A stretch of 50,607 nt of DNA from Prevotella veroralis DSM 19559 = JCM 6290 (GCF_000377625.1 NZ_KB898334.1:46662-97268); one strand, 5' to 3'; positions 8,181 to 16,792 are shown, counted from the first letter of the stretch. Notes: generated from the sequence alone by a model not told the origin. Program-made: numbers and translations.

Positions 8181-8640
8181 ATATTCTTTTGTCTTGTTTA
8201 CATTTTTCTACTCGATTACGAATTATCTGTACCAAAGGGAGAGTAGTCTTTACTCCATATATGCTCATTAAACTATCAGTTTTGTCTGTTGAGATTATGC
8301 TGATAGTCTTAACTTTCCATATCTTTTGCCAGAAAGTTTGTGACTCTCTATAATCCACAACACGGTAAAGTTCAATATAGTCCGTATGTCGTGAGAAAAC
8401 ACCTTGAATACGGCTCAAAGTAGAATTACCAACAATCCATATAACAGCTGTAAGCATAATGTATCTGACTATGAGAACAACTGCCAATATCAAAGAACAA
8501 AAAGAAATACCTATTTGAATATATTGGCTATCTATTACCCTTGACAAAGGCATAGCAACAATACTTATGAAGAAAAGACAGCATATCCCTAAGTTTTCTG
8601 CAAGGAACTCTCTATAGTTTGGCTTTATTGATATATCCAT
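8161..8640 (-). CDS. Membrane protein with bacterial PH-like domain
   Basis: A 159-residue protein with two transmembrane segments (LGICCLFFISIVAM and ISFCSLILAVVLIVRYIML). These are followed by a sequence of the bPH_2 (DUF304) type: GVFSRHTDYIELYRVVDYRE and then a beta-rich stretch. The start at 8640 (MDISIKPNY) lies 7 nt after the preceding stop. A longer frame to 8700 would overlap the primase-like gene by 53 nt and is not needed. Role unknown, probably envelope-associated. Confidence 0.6.
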   Translation of the reverse strand: MDISIKPNYREFLAENLGICCLFFISIVAMPLSRVIDSQYIQIGISFCSLILAVVLIVRYIMLTAVIWIVGNSTLSRIQGVFSRHTDYIELYRVVDYRESQTFWQKIWKVKTISIISTDKTDSLMSIYGVKTTLPLVQIIRNRVEKCKQDKRIYEITNQ

Positions 8641-8647
8641 AATACAT

Positions 8648-9847
8648 TTACATCTTAATTCCTCCAGTCCTTCTTTCACGAAGATTTTCGTCTCTCTCAT
8701 ACTTATTTTTTGAAAGTATTATAGTGGAGGGCTTATTCTGAATAACATCATTCCAGTCTTTGAAGGCTGCAGGAGCCTTTTCTATTCCGTATTCTCGTTT
8801 GAAAGGAATAATAGGGCGCAAACTATGTAAGTTGGCAGTTTCTGCATCAAGGATATGAGTTACTCCATTATAGTTTACATCTATCATTTTATCATGCTGA
8901 TTGATTGAAAGAGGTACTTTCTCAACAACACCAACCATTCGCATTCCATAAATACGACCAGGAATGTCATTGTCAAAGCAATCTACAGCACGGGCATGTG
9001 AATAATAGTTCATTATTCCTGCAACCTGTTGATTAGAGAATGTTCCACCAATAGATACAAAGACAGACTTGTCTAATTCGCCCTGTAGTTTTGCTTTGTT
9101 TGCTTGATAGAAAGCCATGATATCATAAGCACTTTCTGCAAAAAATACGTGTTTTATATCTTGAGGATTATTGTTTTTGGAGAAATCAACAATCCATGCA
9201 GCCGTAGTAGAGTTTGTTCCAGTTGCTTTTCGTTTGAAACTCCCATAACCACGTATCTCATAGCCTTCAATTTTATCACCTCCTGGTTGTTTATAAGGAA
9301 AACCTATATTGAAAAAATCCTTCTCAATTCGATTGTCCTTAATCTGCTGAATCCAAGGAGCAAATGTTTCTACAGTTTCTCGCTTTATACTTCGTTGTTT
9401 GAAGATGTATTGAGTCTTATCAAGATTCTGCATGATAGGTTCTGTCTGATAAAGTTTAGGGTCAAATTTCTTACTATCATTACTTAATTGTGCATAAGGA
9501 CGAGGGACTCTTTCTTCAATAGGCTCGTTTGCAAACTTTGCCATTACCTTACTGATTAAATCCCAGTTGTTACGTCCCGATATGCCAAAAGAACCAGCAT
9601 TCTCTTGAATGAAATTAATTACATCGCCACGTTGCCCATTACGACGAAAGAATGTTTGTTGTGCCTTGTCATTTAAATGACTAACAATAATCGTATCTTT
9701 CTTTCCGCCAGTACCATCAGGAAGAACAAACTCTACATATCTTCCGAGTCCAGCCTTCCTATCCACTTGATAACCTAAGCTGTAAGCTACGTCATCAACT
9801 CCAACCTTTGACTTCAAAGATTTGAAGTCTACTTGATATTCCTTCAT
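8648..9847 (-). CDS. Toprim-domain (primase-like) protein with GIKM tail
   Basis: A 399-residue protein. The N-terminal 100 residues match the DUF3991 pattern (VDDVAYSLGYQVDR; FFRRNGQRGDVINFI). The Toprim-like core is at about 235-300, with the acidic residue in FAESAYD (E238) and DND at 292-294. Toprim proteins of this kind on conjugative elements are thought to prime or process transferred ssDNA. The C-terminus RERRTGGIKM resembles the ends of three neighbouring, unrelated proteins (9852, 11859, 14377). It is 4 bp from the ArdC-like gene. Confidence 0.75.
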   Translation of the reverse strand: MKEYQVDFKSLKSKVGVDDVAYSLGYQVDRKAGLGRYVEFVLPDGTGGKKDTIIVSHLNDKAQQTFFRRNGQRGDVINFIQENAGSFGISGRNNWDLISKVMAKFANEPIEERVPRPYAQLSNDSKKFDPKLYQTEPIMQNLDKTQYIFKQRSIKRETVETFAPWIQQIKDNRIEKDFFNIGFPYKQPGGDKIEGYEIRGYGSFKRKATGTNSTTAAWIVDFSKNNNPQDIKHVFFAESAYDIMAFYQANKAKLQGELDKSVFVSIGGTFSNQQVAGIMNYYSHARAVDCFDNDIPGRIYGMRMVGVVEKVPLSINQHDKMIDVNYNGVTHILDAETANLHSLRPIIPFKREYGIEKAPAAFKDWNDVIQNKPSTIILSKNKYERDENLRERRTGGIKM

Positions 9848-9851
9848 AAGC

Positions 9852-11555
9852 TTATCTTATCTTTAATCCTTGTGAAACATGCTGTGATACTCTTGGCATG
9901 GATAATTCTTCTCCATAATGCTTTTTTACAATATCAGAAAGCATCTTATCTTTTTGAGAATTATCATCGATTTTGAGGTAGGTAACAGCTGTTTTGTTAT
10001 CTATAGGCTTAGGCTCTAATTCTTGACCATCTACAGATGCACGAACGACATAATTACCTGCTGGTTGCTTATATATCCCTGCTGTAATTGAAGACTTTTC
10101 GGAATTGCTACGATCTATATGCTGTGAGTTGATATCAGCATAGACGAGTGAAGCTATAAGATTAACATTTTCACCTTTATGCAGTATACTTGGATAACCA
10201 TTGTTGCGTAAAGTTTCTTTTTCCGTTGAAACATTACTTAACCATGTTTGCAAGGTAGCAGGAATATCCTTTTGGTTCAATTCGCTCATTTTATCATTAT
10301 TCTTGAAAAGAAAACGATACCCATTTTCGTCCTCTAATATGCGAGCATCAGTAATGTGGGAAGTTAATTTAGAGGCAGCCTCATGTAGACGCTCAGTATA
10401 TGCTTTTACGTCTTTATCTGTGTATGCTCTATCTGTTTCCATAATATCCCACTTGGGAATTATGGATTCAGTGGGAACCTGCTCTAACTGCTTTTCTTCT
10501 TGCTTATTATTCAATATAGGTTTTTCGCCTAAGGCAAGTTTTTGCTCATCAATTTTTTCAAGAATAAGATTTGAAGCCTTATTCACGTCTGCCATCACAG
10601 ACATGATAAATCGAGGCTCTTCACGAAGTGTATGAAGCCAACCGTCAATATAAGCTGCACTATTATCAGTAATTCGTTTATCAAAGCCCATAGTATTACC
10701 AACCATTGCCGCTGACAGCTCTGCAACAAGCTCTTCTTTTGCATATTTAGGATCTCCATAGCGTCCTTCCATATTTCTATTCAGACGCTCAGCTGTTCCT
10801 GTAGAGTGTGTCATTTCATGCAAAGCAGTAGAGTAATACTCCATACCATCCTTGTAAATATCACTTTCTGTTTTTCCTATCTTGAATTGCTCTTTTTGTG
10901 GAATTACAATAAAATCATGAGTGGGGTTAAAGAAAGCTCCAGCTGATGGTTTATCGCAGTGAATTTTACATAACCATTCCTGATGCTCAAACATTCTATC
11001 AAGTGCAGCATTCTTATACATTCCTTGTGTGTCTGCAACTTTAGGGGACTGGAACTGTGCGACAAGTTTATCGTATTTTTCTTTATTGACCTCTTTCATG
11101 TTAGTTTGGTCAATATTGTAGACACGGAAGGAGCGAAGGAAGGGACGAGCTTCGCAGTGCTCTCGTTCTTCTTTCGACATACTTCTATAATCAGTCAAAG
11201 AGACTTTCTTCCCTTCTGCATCTTTGATATTCCAGTCCCAATACACTACAGGCATAGCTTTCGCACCTTTATTAAGGCGCAAACCTTCTTTTTCTTTCTG
11301 TAGAAAAGTAAGATATATAGGAGCTGCATAGTTATTCATTGCGGTGTGCATGAATAGGAATAAAGAATTTGTACCCGAATAAGTTCTACCATTCATATTC
11401 TGTGGCATTCCTTGGTATCCATTTCCTCCAATCCACCCTTTCTTCCATTCACTTGCCTTAACCTCTTCAAGACGAGAGATAATCATTGCTGCAAATGCTT
11501 CTACAGCCTTATCACTGGAGCTTTGCGAATTGCTTTTATTGTATTGGTATGCCAT
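9852..11555 (-). CDS. ArdC-like antirestriction/ssDNA-binding zincin protein
   Basis: A 567-residue protein. Residues about 10-150 form an ArdC N-terminal domain (GYQGMPQNMNGRTYSGTN; YLTFLQ; KAMPVVYWDW). A zincin-like metallopeptidase domain follows, with HEMTH at 246-250 and a downstream glutamate region (KEELVAELSAAMVGN). ArdC of plasmid pSa binds ssDNA and protects incoming DNA from restriction. The C-terminal 250 residues are accessory. The protein ends RVSQHVSQGLKIR, sharing the G-[IL]-K-[IM] tail with its neighbours. Confidence 0.8.
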   Translation of the reverse strand: MAYQYNKSNSQSSSDKAVEAFAAMIISRLEEVKASEWKKGWIGGNGYQGMPQNMNGRTYSGTNSLFLFMHTAMNNYAAPIYLTFLQKEKEGLRLNKGAKAMPVVYWDWNIKDAEGKKVSLTDYRSMSKEEREHCEARPFLRSFRVYNIDQTNMKEVNKEKYDKLVAQFQSPKVADTQGMYKNAALDRMFEHQEWLCKIHCDKPSAGAFFNPTHDFIVIPQKEQFKIGKTESDIYKDGMEYYSTALHEMTHSTGTAERLNRNMEGRYGDPKYAKEELVAELSAAMVGNTMGFDKRITDNSAAYIDGWLHTLREEPRFIMSVMADVNKASNLILEKIDEQKLALGEKPILNNKQEEKQLEQVPTESIIPKWDIMETDRAYTDKDVKAYTERLHEAASKLTSHITDARILEDENGYRFLFKNNDKMSELNQKDIPATLQTWLSNVSTEKETLRNNGYPSILHKGENVNLIASLVYADINSQHIDRSNSEKSSITAGIYKQPAGNYVVRASVDGQELEPKPIDNKTAVTYLKIDDNSQKDKMLSDIVKKHYGEELSMPRVSQHVSQGLKIR

Positions 11556-11560
11556 AGTCC

Positions 11561-11797
11561 TTACATAAGAAATTCTTGATTATCAAAGAAAGAGGCATCT
11601 GTTTGTTCAAGGAATAACTCTGCATTATCCTCATCAGCTTCTGCACCTCTGTCATTAAGCCAAAGCTTGTAGCTCTCTCCATACTCACTTTGCAGGAGAA
11701 ACTCTACCCATCCTATTCGTCCTTCCTGCTTAAGCTGTTCTAACTCTTCAAAAGATTTTATTTCCATATTGTTTATTGTAATTTTGAAGTTTGCCAC
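11561..11797 (-). CDS. Small acidic protein with GTG start inside a hairpin
   Basis: A 78-residue protein starting at GTG (MANFKITINNMEIKSF). The second half is strongly acidic (EADEDNAELFLEQTD). The only alternative is an in-frame ATG at 11767, which would remove the beta-like strand ANFKITINN. The GTG at 11797 lies in the 3' arm of a 12-bp hairpin (11791-11825), so initiation may be occluded. Function unknown; acidic small proteins beside antirestriction genes may be DNA mimics, which is speculation. Confidence 0.5.
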   Translation of the reverse strand: MANFKITINNMEIKSFEELEQLKQEGRIGWVEFLLQSEYGESYKLWLNDRGAEADEDNAELFLEQTDASFFDNQEFLM

Positions 11798-11825
11798 ACC
11801 TCACTTTATAGTGAGGTTGTGGCAA
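11791..11825 (-). promoter_or_regulatory. Hairpin overlapping the start codon of the 11561 gene
   Basis: Arms TTGCCACACCTCAC and GTGAGGTTGTGGCAA pair over 14 bp with one bulged T and the loop TTTATA. There is no poly-T after it on the minus strand, so it is not a normal terminator. It covers the start codon and the expected ribosome-binding area, a layout consistent with translational control. Confidence 0.6.
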
Positions 11826-11858
11826 TTTGATTTTAAGTTTCTTTGCGATTGCTTACGT

Positions 11859-13700
11859 TTATATTTTTAAGCCTTGTGATCGTTCTAAGGGCTTACTTCG
11901 AGACAAGTCCTTAATATCCTCGGTCAAATACTTTGCAGCCAGTTGTTCTCTTGTAGCTGTTTTAGACTTAAAAAGAGAGTAGAGGTCATTACTTGAAACT
12001 TTACGTTCAGGAGTCTGACCTTTATCTCCTAAATAGGCAGAAATAAGCCAGTCTTGATCAGGTACTTTTCGAATACGAACTTCCTGTACTGATATATTCT
12101 CTGGTAATTTGTATTTCTCATATGCTGACTTTAAATGTAGTTGTTCACCAATTACCTTTTCTGCTATTTGTCCTTTACTTTGAGTTTTATCAAAGTAGGC
12201 ATCTAATAGGTCATGACTTAAAGGAGTAGCATGGAAACGCTTATTACCCATTTCGGCATACAAGAGATATTCTCCGAAATGCGATTTATTTTTATCACGT
12301 TGTTTATATACTCTAACCTTTGTTAGTTCGTTCCCATCGGAAAGTCTGAGACTATCAAAGTCTTCTTTACTCAACTGCTTTGCCATCTTAGTTGGATAAT
12401 ATTTTTCAAACATATCCTTTACAGATAGTTCTTGCTTCATAAAGGCTTCTACATCCTGTGACTTAACTGCTTTTGGATGTAAACCAACACCATCAAGGCG
12501 AGCATAGAAGAAGTATTTGCCTTCCTGTTTCGGTGATTCATAAAGATTTGCAGATGTAACTTTCTGACCATTCTCTGTAATAAGCTGTGGAGCAGTAGCT
12601 TTCTTTACTTCGTTAACAAGATAGTCATAAAATTCAGGACGTATATTTTCGGGATGATAGTATCTACGCTTTTGAGCATCATCACCTGGAACTGAACCTG
12701 CAAAAGAAATGTTGTCATTCCAAGCATATACACGACTTAGAGATATACCCTTATCTTCTCCAGTACCTGCAACAACACCCTTTTGAGTTCCAAAATCAGG
12801 AAGAACCACCATTCTTGTGGTGCCCATGGCAGCTTTAATATCATCTATAAATTTTTGTTGCTGAGCCGATGTCGCACTTATTGTATCTGATACTTTTTGA
12901 GAACTTTGTTGTCTATCGAGCTTTATATCTTCCTCATGTCTTTTACTTGGATTTTCTTGCTTTCTCTGTACCATTTCTAAATGATCGACAATTGCAACAC
13001 GTTCACCAGCTTTAATCAACATTGGAAGATATTTATCGAGGGCATTGTTAGGGAAGCCTATTACTTGTGTTCCATTTTTCTGCATTGTTAAGTCAATGCC
13101 AAGGTATTTCGAGGCTTTCACAGCATCTTCTTTGTATGATTCATAAAAATCACCAACTCGGAAAAGAAGTAAAGCGTCTGGGTGTTGCTCTTTCAGTGAA
13201 TTATACTGCTTTATGATAGGTGACACCGAGGCGTTATCAGATAGCTTTTGTGCATGATGTTCATTTGACTGATAGAGTAGTTTTACATCATTGGTTGCGT
13301 TTTCGGGCAATCCATGACGTTCTATGTTTTTCTTTACTTCCTGTTCTTGAACTTTTCGGAAAACCTCATAAGAACCTCCTTCTGTGTTGTTGTACACAAC
13401 TGCATATTTTTTATTTTCACGCAAAAGCTCGTCTCCTTTTTTCTGTAATGGAGACTTAAAGATGTTATCTAATGTTATGGCATTGCCTTGGTCATAACTT
13501 GTAACTGTAGTAAGCAGTTTGTTTAAATGACCTCTTTTGTGCATTGCACTGATGTCCTTCGCATCCTCTCCAGCTTGTAGATGTACAACCGAGAAATAAA
13601 AGACTTCTGATTTCTTTGCAGTCTTTTTATCAGAAAGACTCTCTGAATCTCTCCGAACGGCTTTTTCCTGCTCCACCAACGGTTTTACTTTTTCTTCCAT
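11859..13700 (-). CDS. MutS N-terminal-domain protein of conjugative elements, with GLKI tail
   Basis: A 613-residue protein. Residues about 165-245 match the MutS mismatch-recognition domain I (DALLLFRVGDFYESYKEDA; LGIDLT; VIGFPNNALDKYLPMLIKAG). The MutS clamp and ATPase domains are absent, so it is not a repair ATPase. The flanks contain DUF3945-like repeats. This domain is found in large Bacteroides conjugative-element proteins. The protein ends KPLERSQGLKI. Its start overlaps the preceding gene's end by 16 nt. Confidence 0.7.
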   Translation of the reverse strand: MEEKVKPLVEQEKAVRRDSESLSDKKTAKKSEVFYFSVVHLQAGEDAKDISAMHKRGHLNKLLTTVTSYDQGNAITLDNIFKSPLQKKGDELLRENKKYAVVYNNTEGGSYEVFRKVQEQEVKKNIERHGLPENATNDVKLLYQSNEHHAQKLSDNASVSPIIKQYNSLKEQHPDALLLFRVGDFYESYKEDAVKASKYLGIDLTMQKNGTQVIGFPNNALDKYLPMLIKAGERVAIVDHLEMVQRKQENPSKRHEEDIKLDRQQSSQKVSDTISATSAQQQKFIDDIKAAMGTTRMVVLPDFGTQKGVVAGTGEDKGISLSRVYAWNDNISFAGSVPGDDAQKRRYYHPENIRPEFYDYLVNEVKKATAPQLITENGQKVTSANLYESPKQEGKYFFYARLDGVGLHPKAVKSQDVEAFMKQELSVKDMFEKYYPTKMAKQLSKEDFDSLRLSDGNELTKVRVYKQRDKNKSHFGEYLLYAEMGNKRFHATPLSHDLLDAYFDKTQSKGQIAEKVIGEQLHLKSAYEKYKLPENISVQEVRIRKVPDQDWLISAYLGDKGQTPERKVSSNDLYSLFKSKTATREQLAAKYLTEDIKDLSRSKPLERSQGLKI

Positions 13701-14185
13701 AAGAATGATTGTTTATTATGTGTAGTTGAAAGAATCCTCCATTCGCAGCGCACAAGTATATCTATCATATCCTGCCAGTTCAGCCACGATGTGGACATAT
13801 TCTTCCCATTCTGTTTCTTTGAAATTTTGAAAAGCCCAGTATTAGAATCATAGCTTTCAATAGAAAGCAAATAGTTGCCGTTTTGAATATTTACATTAGC
13901 ATACAAATTACCAACAAGTGCTTGTAAACCACTATCAGGTCTTAACTTATAATTACGGCACTGTGCTGGAGAAAGTAAATGATCAAAAACGACTTGCCCA
14001 AATATAGTTCCTGAGTCTTGATGACGTACGAAACCAAATTCGGGCTGTGTATCTCTACCATATGGACGTGCCATAAGGGTATAGATATATTCTTGCTTAT
14101 CAGAAAAACCTTTAAACTTCTGATAAGACTTTAATTTATATAATGATTGTTCCCCTGCGACAGGAGATAAGTCTTCTCTGGGCAT
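13685..14185 (-). CDS. Hypothetical protein downstream of leader element A
   Basis: A 166-residue protein with no signal peptide. It contains aromatic beta-like segments (YIYTLMARPYGRDTQPEFG; GNYLLSIESYDSNTG) and a Trp-rich C-terminus (STSWLNWQDMIDILVRCEW). A good AAGGAG ribosome-binding sequence lies about 20 nt upstream of the ATG. Transcription reaches it through leader A (14235-14290). No family recognised. Overlap with the MutS-domain gene suggests joint translation. Confidence 0.5.
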   Translation of the reverse strand: MPREDLSPVAGEQSLYKLKSYQKFKGFSDKQEYIYTLMARPYGRDTQPEFGFVRHQDSGTIFGQVVFDHLLSPAQCRNYKLRPDSGLQALVGNLYANVNIQNGNYLLSIESYDSNTGLFKISKKQNGKNMSTSWLNWQDMIDILVRCEWRILSTTHNKQSFLWKKK

Positions 14186-14234
14186 AAAACAAAATCTTAT
14201 GCTCCTTGAACAACAGTCTTTAAAACTGGGGAAA

Positions 14235-14290
14235 TATATTAAAGACTACCGAGAAGACTACTGTCAGCTAATTCGGTAATTGTATTAAAG
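14235..14290 (-). promoter_or_regulatory. Conserved leader element, copy A
   Basis: Sense (minus) order: CTTTAATACAATT, left arm TACCGA, 20-nt loop with GACAGTAGTCT, right arm TCGGTA, then GTCTTTAATA. The six-base arms pair perfectly. They differ from the arms of copy B (TATTGG/CCAATA) while the loop core is identical. The element lies in the 191-bp gap between 14377 and the 14185 start codon. No strong TAnnTTTG box is found at the spacing used by copies B and C. Confidence 0.65.
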
Positions 14291-14376
14291 TGTCCCTATC
14301 AAGGGTGAATTAATTATTATCTTAATCCTTAATAAAATATAGGACTATACTTGTGTTAGTAACAGGATATTTAGTG

Positions 14377-15153
14377 CTAAATCTTAATACCTGCTGGCTT
14401 TTTTTGTCCTTCTTTGATTTCCAACTTATTTTCTTTATGTTGGAGTTTATCAACAACCTTTTGATATTCCCATCGGTTTTGATCGGTGAGAACATAACCC
14501 ATAAAGCCCTCATTCGCCATATCGTATTTAATCTTTTGTTGGCGTTCCCATTCCGTCATGTCTCCTTTTACAATTTTGAAACCTTGTGGTTCTTTCAAAT
14601 CAACACCAACGGAGACTTTCTCATGACCAATCTCCAGTTCGATAGGCTTCCCCTCTTTAATGGCATTTTTCTGATTCTGACCAAGCTGAATATCATTAAT
14701 CTTCTCCATTTGTGCAATCTGCTCAGGAAGGCGTAAATTACTCACATTCCGTTTAATAAGGGATTTTGTCTCATTATCCATTTGAATGAATTGCATTCGA
14801 CGAACTCCATTCTCCTTTATCTCCTTGCGAATGGTATCACCCTGTTGCAGTCTCTCTCTCTCATTTTCAGAAAGAGAAATATCACTCATTAAACTCTTTC
14901 TGACAGGGTAAGTCATCAAATCTATCTTTCCCTCTCGATCTCTTATAAGTTGCAGTTTAAGTGGAACTTCATAAGTTATTCCACTTTCTGAACGAACATG
15001 AGCTTGAACGAGGGGAGTAACTTTACCACTCATCAAACTCTCTAATAAATCTTTTGGCATAGATAAAGTCTTTTCTCTATCAATACCAAGATTGGCTAAT
15101 TTGCCGTATGGAATGTCTTTTTCCAAAAAACGATTTACCATTGCCATATCCAT
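14377..15153 (-). CDS. DUF4099/DUF3945 protein with GIKI tail
   Basis: A 258-residue protein. The N-terminal third matches DUF4099 (VNRFLEKDIPYGKLANLGI; EKTLSMPKDLLESLMSGK). The rest is DUF3945-like, with paired segments that end NGVRRMQFIQMDNETK and EGFMGYVLTDQNRWEY. Such proteins are common on Bacteroides conjugative elements and are thought to bind DNA or interact with topoisomerase; the role is unproven. The C-terminus EGQKKPAGIKI matches the shared tail. It is the first gene after the divergent promoter at 15164-15182. Confidence 0.75.
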   Translation of the reverse strand: MDMAMVNRFLEKDIPYGKLANLGIDREKTLSMPKDLLESLMSGKVTPLVQAHVRSESGITYEVPLKLQLIRDREGKIDLMTYPVRKSLMSDISLSENERERLQQGDTIRKEIKENGVRRMQFIQMDNETKSLIKRNVSNLRLPEQIAQMEKINDIQLGQNQKNAIKEGKPIELEIGHEKVSVGVDLKEPQGFKIVKGDMTEWERQQKIKYDMANEGFMGYVLTDQNRWEYQKVVDKLQHKENKLEIKEGQKKPAGIKI

Positions 15154-15163
15154 ATATTTGTAT

Positions 15164-15182
15164 TAATTTTGATTCAAAATTA
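15164..15182. promoter_or_regulatory. Symmetric divergent promoter/operator
   Basis: TAATTTTG-att-CAAAATTA is a perfect palindrome in which each half is a TAnnTTTG -7 box: 15164-15171 reads right toward the hydrolase and 15175-15182 reads left toward the DUF4099 gene. The two -7 boxes are only 3 bp apart, so simultaneous firing is unlikely. A dimeric regulator could bind the same palindrome. Confidence 0.5.
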
Positions 15183-15199
15183 AAAAAAAACATTGTAAG

Positions 15200-16306
15200 A
15201 TGAAAGTAAAATCGTTGATAATTGGTACGACCTCTTTAGTGCTATTTCCATTAACAATGAAAGCACAATTCTACACTATCATGAGGGAAAAAGAAATTAA
15301 AATTACTAATAACACTGCTACGAAAAAGAAAGCTGTACGTGGTAGTCATGAAGAGTATTTCTATGCTTATCAAGACTCTATGAAATCAGTAAAAGCATCT
15401 ACGAAAGAAGATGATTATCTAATCGACTTCTTTTCGACTACAGAAGGGCATGAAATCTCTATAGAAAAAGATGTTCCAGTATTTGTCAATGTTAAAGATA
15501 GTCTATTATTTGGTTTGATAAAGCAACGTATGGACGTCTGTCTTCCTTTAGATTTTATTAGTGTTACGTCTAAATATGGCTATAGAAAAGACCCTTTTAA
15601 AAAGTGTTCTGCCTTCCACGATGGAATTGACCTTGAATGTAATATGAAACATGTTTATTCGATGCTTCCTGGTAGGGTCTTAAAGGTCGTGTATAGTAAA
15701 AAAGGATATGGTAATCATGTTATCCTTGATTATGGGCATATACAATGTCTTTATGGTCATCTTTCCACAATAACGGTAAGGCAAGGTGATGAAGTATATG
15801 CAGGGACTATTGTAGGAATATCAGGAAGTACAGGACACTCTACGGGTCCTCATTTACACATTAAAATTTCTTCTAATGGTAAAAGTCTTAATCCAGCTCC
15901 TTTCATAGCATATCTGAATAAATATATTACAAGTTTACGTGATAAAATTGCATATGTTAGATTTGGAACAAGACCACCTAAAGAGCTTAATATCAATAAT
16001 TTATATCAGATGTTAGATAAATATGGTATTCTATATCCAAAGATTGTAGTAGCACAAGCGATACTTGAAACAGGGTACTTTACTTCTAATATATGTCTTA
16101 ATTATAATAACTTGTTTGGTTTACGTCACCCATCAGATGGCTCTTATTATAGATTTAATAACTGGGAAGAATCTGTAAAGGCATACAGGGATTATGTTCA
16201 GTATAAGTATAAGGGTGGAGATTATTTCGGTTTTCTTAATAGAATAGGCTATGCTTCTGACCCAAATTATTTGTCTAAAGTAAGAAGTATCAGTAGCTCA
16301 TTATAA
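15200..16306 (+). CDS. Bifunctional cell-wall hydrolase (M23 peptidase plus glucosaminidase)
   Basis: A 368-residue exported protein (signal peptide MKVKSLIIGTTSLVLFPLTMKAQ). A LytM/M23 zinc endopeptidase domain occupies about 130-235, with zinc-site motifs FHDGIDL and GPHLHI. A glucosaminidase-type domain follows at about 275-368 (VVAQAILETGYFTSN; NNLFGLR). It probably opens peptidoglycan for T4SS assembly, the role of VirB1. It is one of the few plus-strand genes of the element, facing away from the accessory operon. Confidence 0.85.
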   Translation: MKVKSLIIGTTSLVLFPLTMKAQFYTIMREKEIKITNNTATKKKAVRGSHEEYFYAYQDSMKSVKASTKEDDYLIDFFSTTEGHEISIEKDVPVFVNVKDSLLFGLIKQRMDVCLPLDFISVTSKYGYRKDPFKKCSAFHDGIDLECNMKHVYSMLPGRVLKVVYSKKGYGNHVILDYGHIQCLYGHLSTITVRQGDEVYAGTIVGISGSTGHSTGPHLHIKISSNGKSLNPAPFIAYLNKYITSLRDKIAYVRFGTRPPKELNINNLYQMLDKYGILYPKIVVAQAILETGYFTSNICLNYNNLFGLRHPSDGSYYRFNNWEESVKAYRDYVQYKYKGGDYFGFLNRIGYASDPNYLSKVRSISSSL

Positions 16307-16334
16307 TATGTTTTAGTTGTTGCCATAAATGAGT

Positions 16335-16372
16335 GATGGGGAGTAGTTTTTGTGCTACTTCCCATCTTTTTT
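16335..16372 (+). terminator. Intrinsic terminator after the cell-wall hydrolase
   Basis: GATGGGGAGTAG pairs with CTACTTCCCATC (12 bp, one G-U) around the loop TTTTTGTG, followed by TTTTTT. It lies 29 bp after the stop codon. Confidence 0.85.
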
Positions 16373-16456
16373 ACCTTAAAAAAATATACCAGTCAAGTCC
16401 ACAAAAGGAACCAGATAATAATAATATCTACTTATTGACCTTCTTAAACTACCATA

Positions 16457-16711
16457 TTATTGAGGGCTAAAAGTACTTATTTTTGCTATTCCAAATTTAT
16501 TTTTTTGATAATATTGGTAAACCTTACTATATATAAATCTTATTATACGAAGAGCAATCTTACTTATAGCCAAAACGCTTTTTAATAGCATTTTTGCTAT
16601 AGAAACTAACAATAGTATCATAAAAACAATGACTTGGACGATGAATTTACCAAGACAAAAACCAACTATACAAGCAAGAAGAACTATCATAATATTCTTT
16701 TTTAAGTGCAA
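16457..16711 (-). CDS. Small membrane protein
   Basis: An 84-residue protein dominated by hydrophobic segments (IMIVLLACIVGFCLGKFIVQ and VIVFMILLLVSIAKMLL), then a basic amphipathic C-terminus (YSKVYQYYQKNKFGIAK). It is located at the end of the T4SS operon after the Xre regulator. No family assigned; probably an inner-membrane accessory. Confidence 0.5.
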   Translation of the reverse strand: MHLKKNIMIVLLACIVGFCLGKFIVQVIVFMILLLVSIAKMLLKSVLAISKIALRIIRFIYSKVYQYYQKNKFGIAKISTFSPQ

Positions 16712-16792
16712 CGATTGGCTTTTAGAGCCACGATGTGATATATTTGTCTATCAAATATACAAATATATTTCAGTAAATACTACTGTTTCCCC

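Noticed and set aside
8641..8700. Longer start for the PH-like membrane protein at 8700
   Set aside because: It would overlap the primase-like gene by 53 nt, while the downstream Met has better spacing.
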